64,000 bases of DNA, from positions 21,650,708-21,714,707 of the forward strand of contig CM073896.1 in the NCBI GenBank assembly GCA_037176705.1, read 5' to 3'. The stretch is from Molossus alvarezi (Eukaryota; Chordata; Mammalia; Chiroptera; Molossidae). The notes under the pieces were generated by a model. That model worked only from the letters and a program-made list of their open reading frames with translations. It was not told the DNA's origin and did no database searches. Below, piece by piece: positions 35,761 through 47,284 of the stretch. The position numbers and the translations under genes were made by a program. Position 1 is the first letter of the stretch, and the number at the start of each line of letters is the position of its first letter.

Positions 35761-36138
35761 CAAATTGTTCATACCCAGAGGTGTGACTTCAGCAGGTGAT
35801 GTACAATAATATATCAGATTGATTTATTGCAGGAAGCATGTCAATGGGACAACTCTAGCATATTATTTTCTCACATTGTTTTCCCCATAACCAATTAATG
35901 GGTAATGGAGCACATGGTACTAACCTCTGACATAAGTAATGAGAACAGAACTGGGTTAGGAAAATTGATTCAAGTGAGTCAACCAGAAATTTGTACATTC
36001 AAGTGGAGCACATATAGGTGATATTCAGAGAGAAAAAGAATGAATACAACATACAGAAAGAAGCAAAGAAAAAAAAAAACTTGCAAAGAGGACAGAAGGC
36101 AGAGGGAGGGGCTATTCTTGTGGGGTGTTCTAGGAAAT
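35761..36138. other. Intergenic, nothing recognised
   Basis: Single-copy-looking; purine-rich toward 36040-36110. Confidence 0.5.
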
Positions 36139-36139
36139 C

Positions 36140-36183
36140 TTTTTTTTTTTTCTTTTTTTTTTTATATTTTGTTCAGTTGGAGC

Positions 36184-36239
<56 letters not shown>

Positions 36240-36396
36240 TTGATGTGAAAGGGACACATCAAATGGTCGCCACCCTCACGACCCAACCAGGGCCAGGGAC
36301 AAACTGCAACCGAGGTACGTGCCCTTAGCAGGAACCGAACCTGGGTCTCTCTGGACTGCAGGCCGACACTCTAACTGCTGAGCCAAACCAGCCAGG
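36140..36396 (-). mobile_element. VES SINE with expanded (GA)n
   Basis: T-rich tail, TTTTGTTCAGTTGGAGCGGG, a (GA)n run at 36186-36234, then the head ending ACCAGCCAGGGC. The GA block of this family has expanded into a microsatellite of about 24 units. Confidence 0.92.
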
Positions 36397-37430
36397 GCAG
36401 ATATCCTCAAATATACACTCAGTATACCCTCCCACATACTTTCTTCATATCCTCCTTTGTAGCTCATTTCAGCTACATTACCTGTGCCAAATAATGCATA
36501 GCTAAGAAATGTATGCAATTCATTTTTCACAGAAACTGAAGCATGTAAACTCACGTCTCAGATGGCATTAATTATTCTATCAAAGAGGATATGGAGATAC
36601 GGCTGTCCAACAGAATACATTTACTCATAGATATAGATATATAAATACATAAATAGATATATTCTTTAGTCTCACTGTCTCCTGGAAATAGTATGACATT
36701 CAGGAAGAAATCCCTAGCATTCCTCATAACGTCTCCTCACCAAGAGACAAAATGAAAATGTTAGAGGGCTTGATATTGGAGGCAATGCAAAATGATTGAA
36801 CAGAGAGGCCCAATAGCTGAGGAGCTGATAAGATGAAAATTTTCCCTTCCTGATTCGCCTCATGCGCTACAAGTTCTATTATATCTGCCTCCCTTACACA
36901 AATATTCTGACTTTAGTTTTCTCTTCTCAACTGAAAAGTTTATGGACTATTTTATACACATCATCCCATATGTTCCTCATACCAATCTCTGAAGTCAGTA
37001 CAAATACAAAATATATATTTTTTTATTCTTGTTCTGCTCTTTACCTATCCCATTCTTGATTTCTTTTTGTGCTCTGTTAGCCCCTGGGAGGCAATGGCAT
37101 GATCTTGGTGGGAGAAAGGAGAGCAGTCAGGGTATTTTTTCCAATGCTATTCCTGCTTAGCCATCGTGTTCCTTACATAGATGCATCCTTCCTGACTATC
37201 AGCTTCTGCTACGTGGCCCAAATTTACAATTTTATTACTACTGGTTTCTAACTACACTTTGTCTCCTTTGTCCCTTCAATCATAGTGATGATAAGAGCTT
37301 TGCTCTATGGTTAGTGTTTTTTATGCTTCATCATTCCTTGTTTTGTTTTTTCTTTGAAAACGAAATAGACCTTTCTACTTAGTTCCTTCATTACTGCTTC
37401 TTTAACTGAACCATATGTTGTTTTTGCTGC
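36397..37430. other. Intergenic; possible old L1M-like or other ancient repeat at 37060-37430
   Basis: 37060-37430 (CTGACTATCAGCTTCTGCTA, CTGCTTCTTTAACTGAACCA) has the feel of an ancient interspersed repeat but I cannot place it. The remainder is unassigned. Confidence 0.35.
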
Positions 37431-37434
37431 TAAA

Positions 37435-37540
37435 CCATTTCACAGATGAGGAAACATAAATACAAATAGATCAACCCCAAAATTCACTTAGTAAATGATT
37501 TCATAAGTATCCGAATCCAGGCAATCTAATGTGGTTACTG
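37435..37540 (+). mobile_element. MIR SINE fragment
   Basis: CATTTCACAGATGAGGAAAC followed by TAAGTATCCGAATCCAGGCA in MIR order. Confidence 0.7.
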
Positions 37541-37873
37541 CATACCTAAATGCTAGGCAAAAGTACTCCCATGTATCAGTACATGGAGATTGCACAGAAC
37601 TGCTCAGAAGGACCTTGGACATAAAAGAAATAATGTGACATTCTGAACGTCAAACATGAGTCAGAAATGAATTTTAAAATGTTTAAATGAGCCGATACTG
37701 TGTTCCAATTTTAACTGGAAAATAATATGAACAATATGAAAAAGAATGCAAAAGTCGAACGTGGGAGAAATGTGTGGTCTACCTAATAGAAAGCAAAAGG
37801 GGGTTTCAATAAAGGAAACAATCTCTGTTCAACCCTGGGTGTTCAAAGAATTTTAAAATTCAGCTTCATTGTT

Positions 37874-38105
37874 GCCCGGCCAGTATGGCTCAGTGGTTGA
37901 GCTTTGACCCATGCACCAAGAGGTCCTGGGTTGGATTCCGGGTCAGGGCACATGCCCAGGTTGTGGGCCCATCCCCAGTGGGGGGCGTGCAGGAGGCAGC
38001 CAATGGATGTTCTCTCTCATCGATGTTCTTACCTCTCTCTCCCTCCCTCTTCCTCTCTCTCTCTAAAAGCAATAAAGAAAAAAAAATTAAAAATAAAATA
38101 AAATG
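37874..38105 (+). mobile_element. VES SINE with 13-bp target duplication
   Basis: CAGCTTCATTGTT at 37861-37873 and 38106-38118 flanks a well-preserved VES (CCCGGCCAGTATGGCTCAGT head; GGGTTGGATTCCGGGTCAGG B-box region; CT block). Confidence 0.96.
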
Positions 38106-38118
38106 CAGCTTCATTGTT

Positions 38119-39044
38119 AAGGTCATTCCAGATGTGTAGGACAAACGAGCACCCTTGTTCTGGTGCTACGAGACATTTAGTATATCTCACCAAAGCCTTT
38201 TATTACCACTTCTGCTCATCCAGCAGCTTTATGATCATGATTTGTTTTTGTCATTTTGCCATAGGAGATGAACGCACTAGCTGGAACACAGTAAGGGTAA
38301 GCTACTCCTGTAGGTGTTGCATCTGCATTTTAGGATCCCGGACAGAATGGAATTCCAAATGCTTGTATCAGTCTTGTGAGTTCACTTTAGGATTACCAGC
38401 CTGGTAGGGTGGAGCTGCTTTGAAGAATCTGAGGAAATTGTATTTTTAAACCTGTAAGACTGAATGACAACCATTTTGTTACAGAGAGCAAATCTCTTTT
38501 GCAATTTAAAGACTGGAAGGAAAGGAGTGATAGAAAGGCAGTATTCACTACAATTAGCTGAGAACCTGTGAAAATACCAGCTAAGAGGAATATTTCTTAG
38601 GAGATATCCATCCGTGGCAGCAGTAGAGTCACCCCCGAAGTGACCCTGCGTGTGAGTGCCACCCAGTCACCCTAGTGGGCAGACACAGTCCTCAAAGGAT
38701 CCCGACTTTACAGCCTGACATGGAATATGTCACAAAAAAATGTACAAACCCCCAAGCATGAGTACAGGAGCCAGCTTGATAGTAAGAATTCTCAGGGTAA
38801 AATAAGAAATTGCCTTTCTGGTCTGTACACAGGTCTCTTGTGAGTTTTATCTTATCAAGTCTTCCCTCAGGGAGTTATCTTGATAGACATTTTTTTTCCT
38901 AATCCTAAAAAGCTGAAACCCAGGTCCTGGACCCCAGTATGGCATAGATTCTCTGAGAGGCTCTGTCTAATAACCTTAGTCCATCTCATTCTGACCCCTG
39001 TGAGCTAACTGTAAGTAGTTCTTAGGAGGCTGGGCATTATAATC
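38119..39044. other. Intergenic, nothing recognised
   Basis: Near-average GC content, few repeats. The open frame 38114-38407 (+) has no known domain. Confidence 0.45.
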
Positions 39045-39210
39045 CGAAAAACCCGGTCGGCTTTTGGTCCTGCCACTGCCGAGCTGTGTACGCTGCAGGC
39101 AGCCTCGTTTGAAATGCCTGTTTCTCAGGGTTATGATGGCGAGTGGAGGAAATGTACATGTATCTGTGTGTGAACCACTCATAGCAGCTATTGTTCTTAT
39201 TGCCACTGGA
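39045..39210 (+). mobile_element. MIR SINE
   Basis: TTGGTCCTGCCACTGCCGAG, CTGTTTCTCAGGGTTATGAT and CATAGCAGCTATTGTTCTTA follow MIR order. Confidence 0.65.
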
Positions 39211-39815
39211 ACTGATAAGCACAGTTGAAACTTGTCTGATTACTAGAAGTTACTGTATAATCTCGCCTTCTCGAATTAGCGTTATGAATATTAATCACCA
39301 TTTTACTGCTGATGAGATCTACACTTAATAAATGCTAGGTGTACATGCTTTTAAGAAAATTACGATGGTGAGAGAAAAGTTGTTATTTCTATATTTTTAA
39401 TCACCAGATAACGGACAGAAATACTAGAAAGTAAATACATATTTCGAAAATATTTTAATGCAAAAGTAATGTAAAGATCTGGGTCAGAAAAACTTCTTAG
39501 AACTATAGCAAAAGTACTTGAACTATTTTGATTGCAAAGCCTTAGATTTCAGTGGGAGACTTATAAAAGATATTTCTTTACTGAATAAGTGTGTATTGTT
39601 ATTACATACTAAACAATGTCTACAATCTATATAGAGAGTAAAAGAAAAATTGTCTACTCTTAAGGAGCTAACATTAAAATACATTTAATCTGCAACTTTG
39701 GTTATTCCCTTGCACTATGATGGATAAATTGTACATGATAACTTGTATAAAATTAAATGGAGAAAACAGACTTTAAAGAAGTAGAGCTTTAATTAAATGG
39801 TGATTAGGAGCTACA

Positions 39816-39863
<48 letters not shown>

Positions 39864-39878
39864 ATCTATCTATCTATA
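39816..39878. repeat. (ATCT)n tetranucleotide microsatellite
   Basis: About 15 ATCT units with one interruption (ATC) near 39863. Confidence 0.97.
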
Positions 39879-39879
39879 T

Positions 39880-41490
39880 TCTAACCTATTACAAAAATGC
39901 AAGAAAAGTTTGAAACTCTGAAAAAAATTATTTTGCCAGAAGTGGATATGAGTTGGCTTAGCAATATGAATGTGGCAAGGAGAGAAAAAGAGAGCTCTAA
40001 GCAAGGGAACACAGTCAGTCAGGAAGAATAACCCTGCATGGTGTGTTTGAAGACCTGGAGGAAGCACAGGGTACACAATAAGAGTAGGAAGCATGAGTTT
40101 AGAGAGCCAGGGAAAGTCAGATCATAGGTGCTCGGTGAAGAATGGGATCAGTCAGACAAAATCTGCTATAGGAAGATAAGGTCATGGTCTAGGTAGGACT
40201 ATGATGCTTCAATATATTGACAGGCTTATATGAATGAGTTCAAGAATAACAAAAGTGGGTAGTTCTAGGAATAAAATATTTGGGATGGGAAGCATGTGTA
40301 ATAATGCCTGTGACAATAGCTTAGATATTTAAAAACTACTATCTCTTCACTTAAATTGTAAATAAAACCAAAGGCATTTATTTATTCATCTCTTGGAAAA
40401 TACAAACAAGGTTGCATTCTTATATTTTAAAATATTAGAAAATATTAAAGGAAAGGAGAATACGCAAAATGTAGGACAGATGATAACTCTGAAAACGTCC
40501 ACTGCAGAAACCAAAGAGCGCAAAGCACAGTTTGGCATCGGCAGTAGAATTCATGAAGACGAGGGAGCCCTGAGACAGGCTGGGAGTCATTGTCAGAGGG
40601 CAGGCATGAGGGCAACCAGAGAGTTAATGCAGGCACATCAGCTGTATGTCCTCCCAAGACTAAAGTCAACAGTGAGAAAATAAAGTCAAGAATTGGCAGT
40701 GCCGAAGTCTGAACCTGTGGCATACCTCGGTGACTTAAAGATCTGCTGAAAAAATCCATATTTGTTTATCAGTTTTTGAGTGTGATTGAAAATGCAATAA
40801 ACCACACTGCCTCTATATTCTTTCAAATAGAGAAATCCCAGTATTGCTTCCGCAACCAGCTGTGATGAAAATAAAGTAGAACTTTATTCTAGTATTCAGA
40901 GCTATCTTACATTTCCCACTGTAATAAAGAGAAAAGTTCCTTCAATTAGTAAACATTTTAACACTCATTATAAATGACTTGACTCTATGTCTTATAAATG
41001 CCAACATTTATGTCTTGAAGTGGGCTTGATACTCAGACCTACTAGATAAAGTATAATAGATTTTGAATGTTCAAAATATTGGTAAGTGATACTCCACAGA
41101 ACTTATCAAATCTTATAAATTTGAGATATATTGTTTTAATAGGCGTGAGGGAAAAAAAAATCTAAAGTAGTTCTCTAAAAATGGTTGCTTAAGTTCACTT
41201 ACCAAAAAACAAACAAACAAAAAAAAAAACCTAAATGGACTTAGGCCATGTCAGCCAAAAAGTTAAGTCTTCCTGGGGTAGTGATGTCAAAGTTACATCG
41301 AATTACACGAACGTGCCTTCCAAGTAATTGCCTACTAAAGAGATCAGTGAATTTAGTCAATAACTAAATGTCAAAAACACATACCCACGAATATAATTTG
41401 CATTGATTTTGTTATACATAAATGGTAATTAAATATGTTTAGGGACATTCTCAGAGCTGATCACAAGATTATGTAAATTGAGAATATTCT
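39880..41490. other. Intergenic, nothing recognised
   Basis: Open frames 40393-40683 (+) and 40445-40759 (-) overlap on opposite strands and show no domain. A-rich runs near 41150 and 41205-41230. Confidence 0.45.
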
Positions 41491-41499
41491 AAAGTAACT

Positions 41500-41735
41500 T
41501 GAATTATTAGAAATCACAAGAAAGCCTTTTAAGGTGTTCTTAAATAATTCATAATGTCTTTGAGGTAAAGTCTGACATGTGCATTCAGATGAGCAACTGT
41601 CTGTGGCCTTGGCTCTGATGGTGTCCACGAGTGTATCGTCACAGACATAAGTCCTCCCATCAGCCTCATGTGAGACCAGCCTCTCTATTTTCTTATTCCA
41701 AGACCAGAATTCTCCAAAGTAATTCTGAGGCAGAT
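41500..41735 (-). other. Exon-like open segment B with splice-acceptor-like start
   Basis: On the minus strand a pyrimidine-rich tract (about 41790-41736, CTCTGTCTCTGCTCTCTTTT) leads to GTCATCTGCCTCAG and then an open segment. It encodes NYFGEFWSWNKK, IERLVSHEADGRTYVCDDT and a cysteine-containing part (SCSSECTCQ). It stays open for ~80 codons. Its first ~20 codons are related to segment A at 44.25 kb in the same frame (Y-F-x-E-F ... I-E-R-L). I do not recognise the protein. It could be a real exon, an exon relic, or a duplicated non-coding piece; no donor site is convincing. Confidence 0.35.
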
Positions 41736-42099
41736 GACTTAAAAAAGAGAGCAGAGACAGAGGCAAAGGAGACAGAGTGACGGGAGAGATTATCATAGCA
41801 CATGTACGTAGTCTAGCATAAGTAATAAACAGTAGCTTATATCGAAATCAAAAATTCCTTAATCCCCATTCTCCTACCATCCCGCCTGCTTCCTACAGGC
41901 ACTCATTTTTATCTATTTGAATTTTTAGATCTGCTGCTGCTTACCTCCAGGTTTCTAAATATGTTTAAATTTTAGACATTAACTATGACCTTCCCAATTT
42001 AAAATAAGTTACATTTTTACTACCTTGTTCCTCGGCTATTTCACTTCAAGATTCTTAGCTATTATCTGAGTCATGCTTTTGACTATAATTTTTGTTTAA

Positions 42100-42420
42100 A
42101 CAATATTCTGAGCATTTCCATGTCCCACAGGAGCAGGGACGTGGCCTTGAGCTGGTCTCAACTCCTTCACTGCAAAGCGACAGGTAACATCAACGGCAAT
42201 GCAAGAAAACCCCACTGTACACCATGAGCGAGACAGGCAGGGGAGTCCAGGAAATTCCCAGTAGGATGTGAGTGAGCAGGAAGGAGGGGATCTCCAAGCC
42301 CAGCAGAATTACTGTAAATAGCTGTGATCCTGCTGCAGGTCTTGTGGGGGAAGGAAAGGAGCTCAAGGAGAAGGAGAGAAGCCATCGTCAGAGAACCTCA
42401 CAACTAAATTGATTTAATCA
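42100..42420. other. Unassigned; short open frame with hydrophobic N-terminus
   Basis: 42167-42385 minus is open and begins MASLLLLELLSF. It lies between the two exon-like segments. Without a clear splice donor or homology it cannot be called a gene. Confidence 0.2.
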
Positions 42421-43822
42421 ATTCTGAGAACAGAAGGGTAGAAACTAATGATGGAAGTGGATAAAGCATCATAAGGGGAAGAAAGAAGAATGTGAGAGGG
42501 CATTATGTTAAATTGCACATCATGGGAGCAAAAAAAAACATGCCTGAGCTATTTAAACACCCCCATCTTCTCAAGGGATCCAGGAATCACCAACCCACCC
42601 CCCCCAATGTAAATATGGATTGCTTAAAAATGAGTACTAAGTTTAAAAACATCTGTGACCATAGAAAATATTTTTAAAGATTAAAGATAATTTCAGAGAT
42701 TTGTGGCAAGAAGGAAAAAGGAAGTTCACCAGAAAAAGCCTAAAATGAAGTAGAGGAAAATAGCAATACATCATAACTTCTAATTAAGTACATACCCATT
42801 GGAACTACGAAAGACTATTGAGAAACGAAAAACACTCAGAGACAAAATAGCCAGACACCTAGGTATTTTCAGTTAATAATGAAATAAAACAAATTCTACT
42901 AATGATTAGAATAGAAATTCAGACAGTAAGAATTTTTTGAACTTTGAATATATAATCATGCTGGTGAAATATAAACTTATATAAAATAAATGTTAGATAA
43001 AATTAATGAATTAATAGTTCTGAAACACATGAATGTCTTTGTCTTGGTAAAAGTAAAAAGCAGACACTTACATTGTTAATCTGTCACCATGAGGTGACAT
43101 TATAGTTTCTATTTTCAAGTCTTCTGTAAATTGTTCAGTGGTCTTCACATATTCATGCTTAGAATATTTAGTTCATGCTATTTCATTTTTACTCAGATTT
43201 TTCAGACAAGTTTAATATTAAATTGTTTTTTAAATAAAGCAATGGATATGCAAGATAGGAAAATCTTATAAAAATGAGTTTAGCAGAGATTCCTTATATT
43301 CTGATTTCATTATAAATTCTGGAAATTGCGAGCAAAGCAGTGCCTTTATCAATGATTTTGCTCCTGCTCGATTGATTCCTTTGGCTTTTAGGTATCTCCA
43401 CACTCTAACATATTATACTATAATAACTTGGCAATTTAAAACAAACTTTTGAAACTGTTCTTAGTCTGGAAAAAAAAAAGAAAAAAGCCAGAGAAAATGG
43501 CTAAATGATAAAAAAAAAAAAAAAAATTGAAATAGCTTGATTTGTTGATTTAAAATAAATACATGGTTCAGGAAGCTTAAGACAAGAGTGTTTTATTGTT
43601 TTTCTGGCACCTTATTTGAAACGTGGTTCTTATTTTGTATATGTAAATTGCACTTATGTTGTTGTTGACCTTGCAAAATTAATGATCTTCTACACAATTT
43701 CAGCTTTAATCTTCAGAAGCCGTGTTAAACCTTAATATTTCACTGTAAAAGTCTCATTTAGCTGCTTGCAAATGTTATAAAATTTTATCCCTGGAAAAAA
43801 ATAATAATTCAGTAAAGGAAAA

Positions 43823-44323
43823 TCACATAAAGCAAATCACAGAATCTGAGCTGAATCTTTTGTATTCACATTTTCTTCTGGATAACACAATACCTCCCAG
43901 GTTGTGATTAACTTCCCCAAACTTCTCTTTGCTGTGGGCACAGCTTGACAATGAGCAGGTTTTGTGGGGGCATCTTTTTACTTTTACACCAGTATTCTGT
44001 AGCATGGTCACCTGGCAGAAAGAACAGAACTTGAGGAGTTCAAGAAGTTCTGCATCTTTGGATTTGCAATAACTGTCCTCCTTGTTAAATGTGAATTGTT
44101 GTGTACAAAGATATGTAGTACCGTCAGGATTAGAGACACACACGAAATCAAAAGAAAGCGAGAAAAATTTTGAACCATTACAGGTTGACTCTTGAAAGGG
44201 GCATGTGTAACTGAGTCTTTCTATTTCCAGGATAGTTTTACAATAGAATTCTCTAAAGTAACTTCCAAGTATAAAAGAATGTTCATTAAAGACAAATAAT
44301 ACATGTGTGCTAATATGAAACAC
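43823..44323 (-). other. Exon-like 166-codon open frame A, cysteine-containing
   Basis: The longest minus-strand open frame outside the L1s. From MFHISTHVLF it reads through SYFREFYCKT, IERLSYTCPFQESTCNG, FVCVSNPDGTTYLCTQQF, LKFCSFCQ and CPHKTCSLSSCAH to a stop at 43823, with about 15 cysteines. That composition suggests a secreted disulfide-bonded protein if it is coding, but no signal peptide is obvious at this start. The upstream methionine may be fortuitous: similarity to segment B begins at the SYF codons, after a modest AG (ATACTTGGAAG). DGTTY is faintly Kazal-like, but cysteine spacing does not fit. Function unknown. Confidence 0.35.
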
Positions 44324-44351
44324 ATTGTAGTGTGCAATTAAAACTCAACAA

Positions 44352-44795
44352 AACAGCCTGGCTGGTATGGTTCAGTAGTTGAGCGTTGACCCATGCTCTA
44401 AGAGGTCACTGGTTTGATTCCCAGTCAGGGCACATGCCCAGGTTGTGGGCCTGATCCCCAGTGCGGGGCATGCAGGAGAGAGCCAATGTTCTCTCTCATC
44501 CACGTTTCAAATTTTTTTTTCTTTATTGATTTCTTTGAGGAAGGGACAGGGAGAGAGAGATGGAAACATCAATGAGAGAGAACATTGATTGACTGCCTCC
44601 TGCATGCTCCCCAACTGGGGATCAGGTCTACAACCTGGGCATGTGCCCTGACTGGGAATCAAACTGGCGACCTCTTGGTGCACGGGTCAGTGCTCGACCA
44701 CTGAGCCACACCGGCTGGGCTCTAATCCATGTTTCTATCTCACTCCCTCTCCCTTCCTCTCTCTCTAAAATTAATTTTAAAATAATTTTAAACAA
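44352..44795 (+). mobile_element. VES SINE split by a second, inverted VES
   Basis: Outer plus-strand VES: head CCTGGCTGGTATGGTTCAGT, resumed after 44724 by TCTATCTCACTCCCTCTCCC and an A-rich tail. The inner VES at 44509-44724 is flanked by ATCCACGTTTC / ATCCATGTTTC derived from the outer element, proving the order of insertion. Confidence 0.92.
44509..44724 (-). mobile_element. VES SINE nested in VES, opposite orientation
   Basis: Starts with a T-rich tail and CTTTATTGATTTCTTTGAGG, ends CACACCGGCTGGGC. Target duplication 44498-44508 and 44725-44735 (one mismatch). Confidence 0.93.
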
Positions 44796-44799
44796 AAAG

Positions 44800-45595
44800 G
44801 ACAAGAAGAAAGAAATCCAGAAAATTTATTTGTAAGAATTAGGGAAGCCATTTGAACAATTATGTATATATATATATTTTTTATAAAGTAGTTCGAATTT
44901 GCTATAAAATGATTCAAAAAGAAAAGTATTATTCTACAACACGAATTAAATATGTTGATTCAGGCAAAGGTTACTAAGTGGTGTTAAAAGCAAGACATTT
45001 ATATGATACCAAAATAAAATTATACACATTATAGTCATAATACAATGACCTATTCCAGAACCATTAATGAATGGTCAATCAGATATGTGTGTCTCATGCT
45101 GTGATACAGTTTTAATTATAAAAGTTCTGATTACACACTAGCACTTATGAGCTATTTTAGCCACATTTAACATATATACACATAAAAGTTTTAGAACTAT
45201 TTTCAGTTTATAGGAGAAGAAGGAAATATGTAGAAAGCCCCATATAATCATAATACCAAGAACACTGTCTTTAATAATATTAATCACACTTTTATTTACC
45301 TGTATATCTCTCTCATTTTCTTCAATAGGTGACCCATTTCATAAAGAGAGACTATGATCATTTTGCTCAATTTCTTACTTCCAAAAACTAACACAATGTC
45401 TGGCCATTAGTAAACTCTCAATATATAACTGTTAAATAAAATAAATTAAACCCTTCACCTGTATACTTGCTTTTTACGTTTTAGAAAAAAAATAATTTCT
45501 TCACAAGTGTTCTCATAAAAAATTTACCTGTATAGGAGAAAAGCTTCACAAGGGATAACTGTCATCAGATTGAAGGGAAGAAAGCACACCTTGGT
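44800..45595. other. Intergenic; possible L2/MIR tail at about 45385-45450
   Basis: ACAATGTCTGGCCATTAGTA then TATAACTGTTAAATAAAATA resembles an L2/MIR 3' end. The rest is unassigned. Confidence 0.4.
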
Positions 45596-45599
45596 TTAA

Positions 45600-45720
45600 A
45601 TATTGGCAGCTCTGCTTATTAATTCTGTCTGAGGGCAAATCACTCGGCATACTCATTGAACACAGGATGTTTTCTTCACAGGATTCTGACAGGGTCACAT
45701 GGCAAATAAAAGGCTTATAA
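45600..45720 (+). mobile_element. MIR SINE
   Basis: GCAGCTCTGCTTATTAATTC, GGGCAAATCACTCGGCATAC and TTCTTCACAGGATTCTGACA are in MIR order. Confidence 0.55.
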
Positions 45721-45724
45721 CAGG

Positions 45725-46550
45725 TACATTCTAGCTCTCAGATTGCTAGGCCATAGCTATATAGCTCTAAGGGTTTTTCCTGTAAGTTCTCTCCTACACA
45801 GTTTATAACCATCTTAAACAAAAATATGGATTATTCAGGGGCTGTCTTTATCTATGGATTACTTCAATTTAATCCAGTTTTAGAACGAGTGATAGATTTC
45901 ACCTTTGGCCAACATTTTGTTTATTATCAAGGTGTTAACTAAGAATTCTCTACCCTCTGAAAGATAGATAAAAAACAAATTTAAAGAACAAGGCAAATGT
46001 TCCATTTTTAAGCTCGTACTGATATCGCCTCAGAGTCCATGAGTTACATGTCTTTAAATAGAAGCCAGAGACGTGGCCCACATTTCTCTGAATCAGGAGA
46101 GGACCATCCTAAAATCAACTTCTTACTTTTATTTATCTTTTGTCATTTTTGCCTTCCTTGGGCAACAAGGTCACCTACACTTCACTCGATCCATCTTATC
46201 TAGCAATGTGTTCGTTTATCACAAGGCAGGGTTTCATGAAGCTTTTGATCCACAGAGGTCTCCTTGACTGCGGAAAGTTCACGCTCCCCTCAGGAATACG
46301 GATTAATAGAGAGGTTTAAAAAAAAATCTATGGAAAAAAAAATTAACCATTGCAATAGTGCTGTGTATTGACAGTTACAAATAAACTTTTATAGAAAAAT
46401 TATAATTTAAGAACTAATTTAAGATATTTTACTGCAGGCAGCTTTTCCAAAGTTTAAAATATTACAGTCTTAAATAGATTTCGAGGACACATTTGATCCT
46501 GAATATATATATAATATATATATATTAATCTTTAAATAAGTTATTTCAGT
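45725..46550. other. Intergenic, nothing recognised
   Basis: AT-rich. A short TA-rich palindrome lies at about 46503-46526. Open frame 46073-46267 (+) has no domain. Confidence 0.45.
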
Positions 46551-46554
46551 CTTC

Positions 46555-46650
46555 TTAGTTTCATGGCGATTATAATAGTAACTACTTCAGAGATTATTGT
46601 AAAGATTAAATGTGATCATATGAGTAAATCACTTGGAAAAGTGCTGATAG
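46555..46650 (+). mobile_element. MIR SINE fragment
   Basis: ATAATAGTAACTACTTCAGA, TAAAGATTAAATGTGATCAT and CACTTGGAAAAGTGCTGATA follow the MIR 3' half. Confidence 0.65.
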
Positions 46651-46964
46651 TGTGCTCTTCCACTCTGCACTGGGTACTCCCCATTCTAACCATGACACAC
46701 ACTTGCCTTTTGGTGTGCTATAATCTGTAATGGTTCCAGCCTTCGAATATGCTGCTGCTTTACACAGAATGTCCTCCTTCCTCTGATTCACATGATCAAC
46801 ATTGCCTCTTATTTATGGGTTAGTTCCTCCTACCAAGAGTCCCCACCCACATCAGGCCTACTTAGGCCGAGTTTGATGTGATAACTTTAGGATCATTGAG
46901 ATATCTCATTAATGATTGAGTCATCAAATGACTTGTCTGTACTCTCTTTAAAAAAAGTCACTTG

Positions 46965-47080
46965 CCCTGGCTGGTTGGGCTCAGCGGTTAGAGTGTTGGT
47001 CTGAAGTCCAGAGAGACCCAGGTTCGGTTCCCACTAAGGGCACGTACCTCAGTTGCAGTTCATCCCCGGCCCTGGATTGA
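46965..47080 (+). mobile_element. VES SINE, 3'-truncated
   Basis: Excellent head (GCCCTGGCTGGTTGGGCTCA, GGTTCGGTTCCCACTAAGGG) that stops at CGGCCCTGGATTG and passes into unrelated AT-rich sequence without the CT block or tail. This is unusual, because L1-mobilised SINEs are normally truncated at the 5' end. Confidence 0.88.
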
Positions 47081-47284
47081 TAAAAAATATGTGATGTGAA
47101 TTTTATTAATAACCAGTGAAAACAGATAAGGAATATTTAAACAAAATTGAACAAAATGGGAAGAGACAAATAAAAATATTGCAAAAAATAAACAGGCACA
47201 TAAAATGAAATACATGAACAAATGAGTATTGGTGAAGTCAACAGGAATACAATAATACTGCCGGGAGTTTTTTGATCGTGAATT

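Noticed and set aside
36018..36248. Open frames full of Arg-Glu repeats
   Set aside because: Translation of the (GA)n microsatellite in a VES SINE.
39816..39878. CRISPR-like or regulatory repeat array
   Set aside because: Simple ATCT tetranucleotide microsatellite without spacers.
42167..42385. Short minus-strand frame with a hydrophobic N-terminus, as a signal-peptide exon for the nearby segments
   Set aside because: No convincing splice donor, and it lies downstream of segment A; kept only as a note.
43823..44323. Kazal-type (SPINK) inhibitor domain
   Set aside because: DGTTY is reminiscent of Kazal, but the cysteine spacing after it (Y-x-C instead of Y-x-x-x-C) does not fit.
46965..47080. 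tRNA gene (A- and B-box-like sequences)
   Set aside because: Part of a VES SINE; the tRNA-like head is followed by SINE body text and recurs about 19 times in the window.
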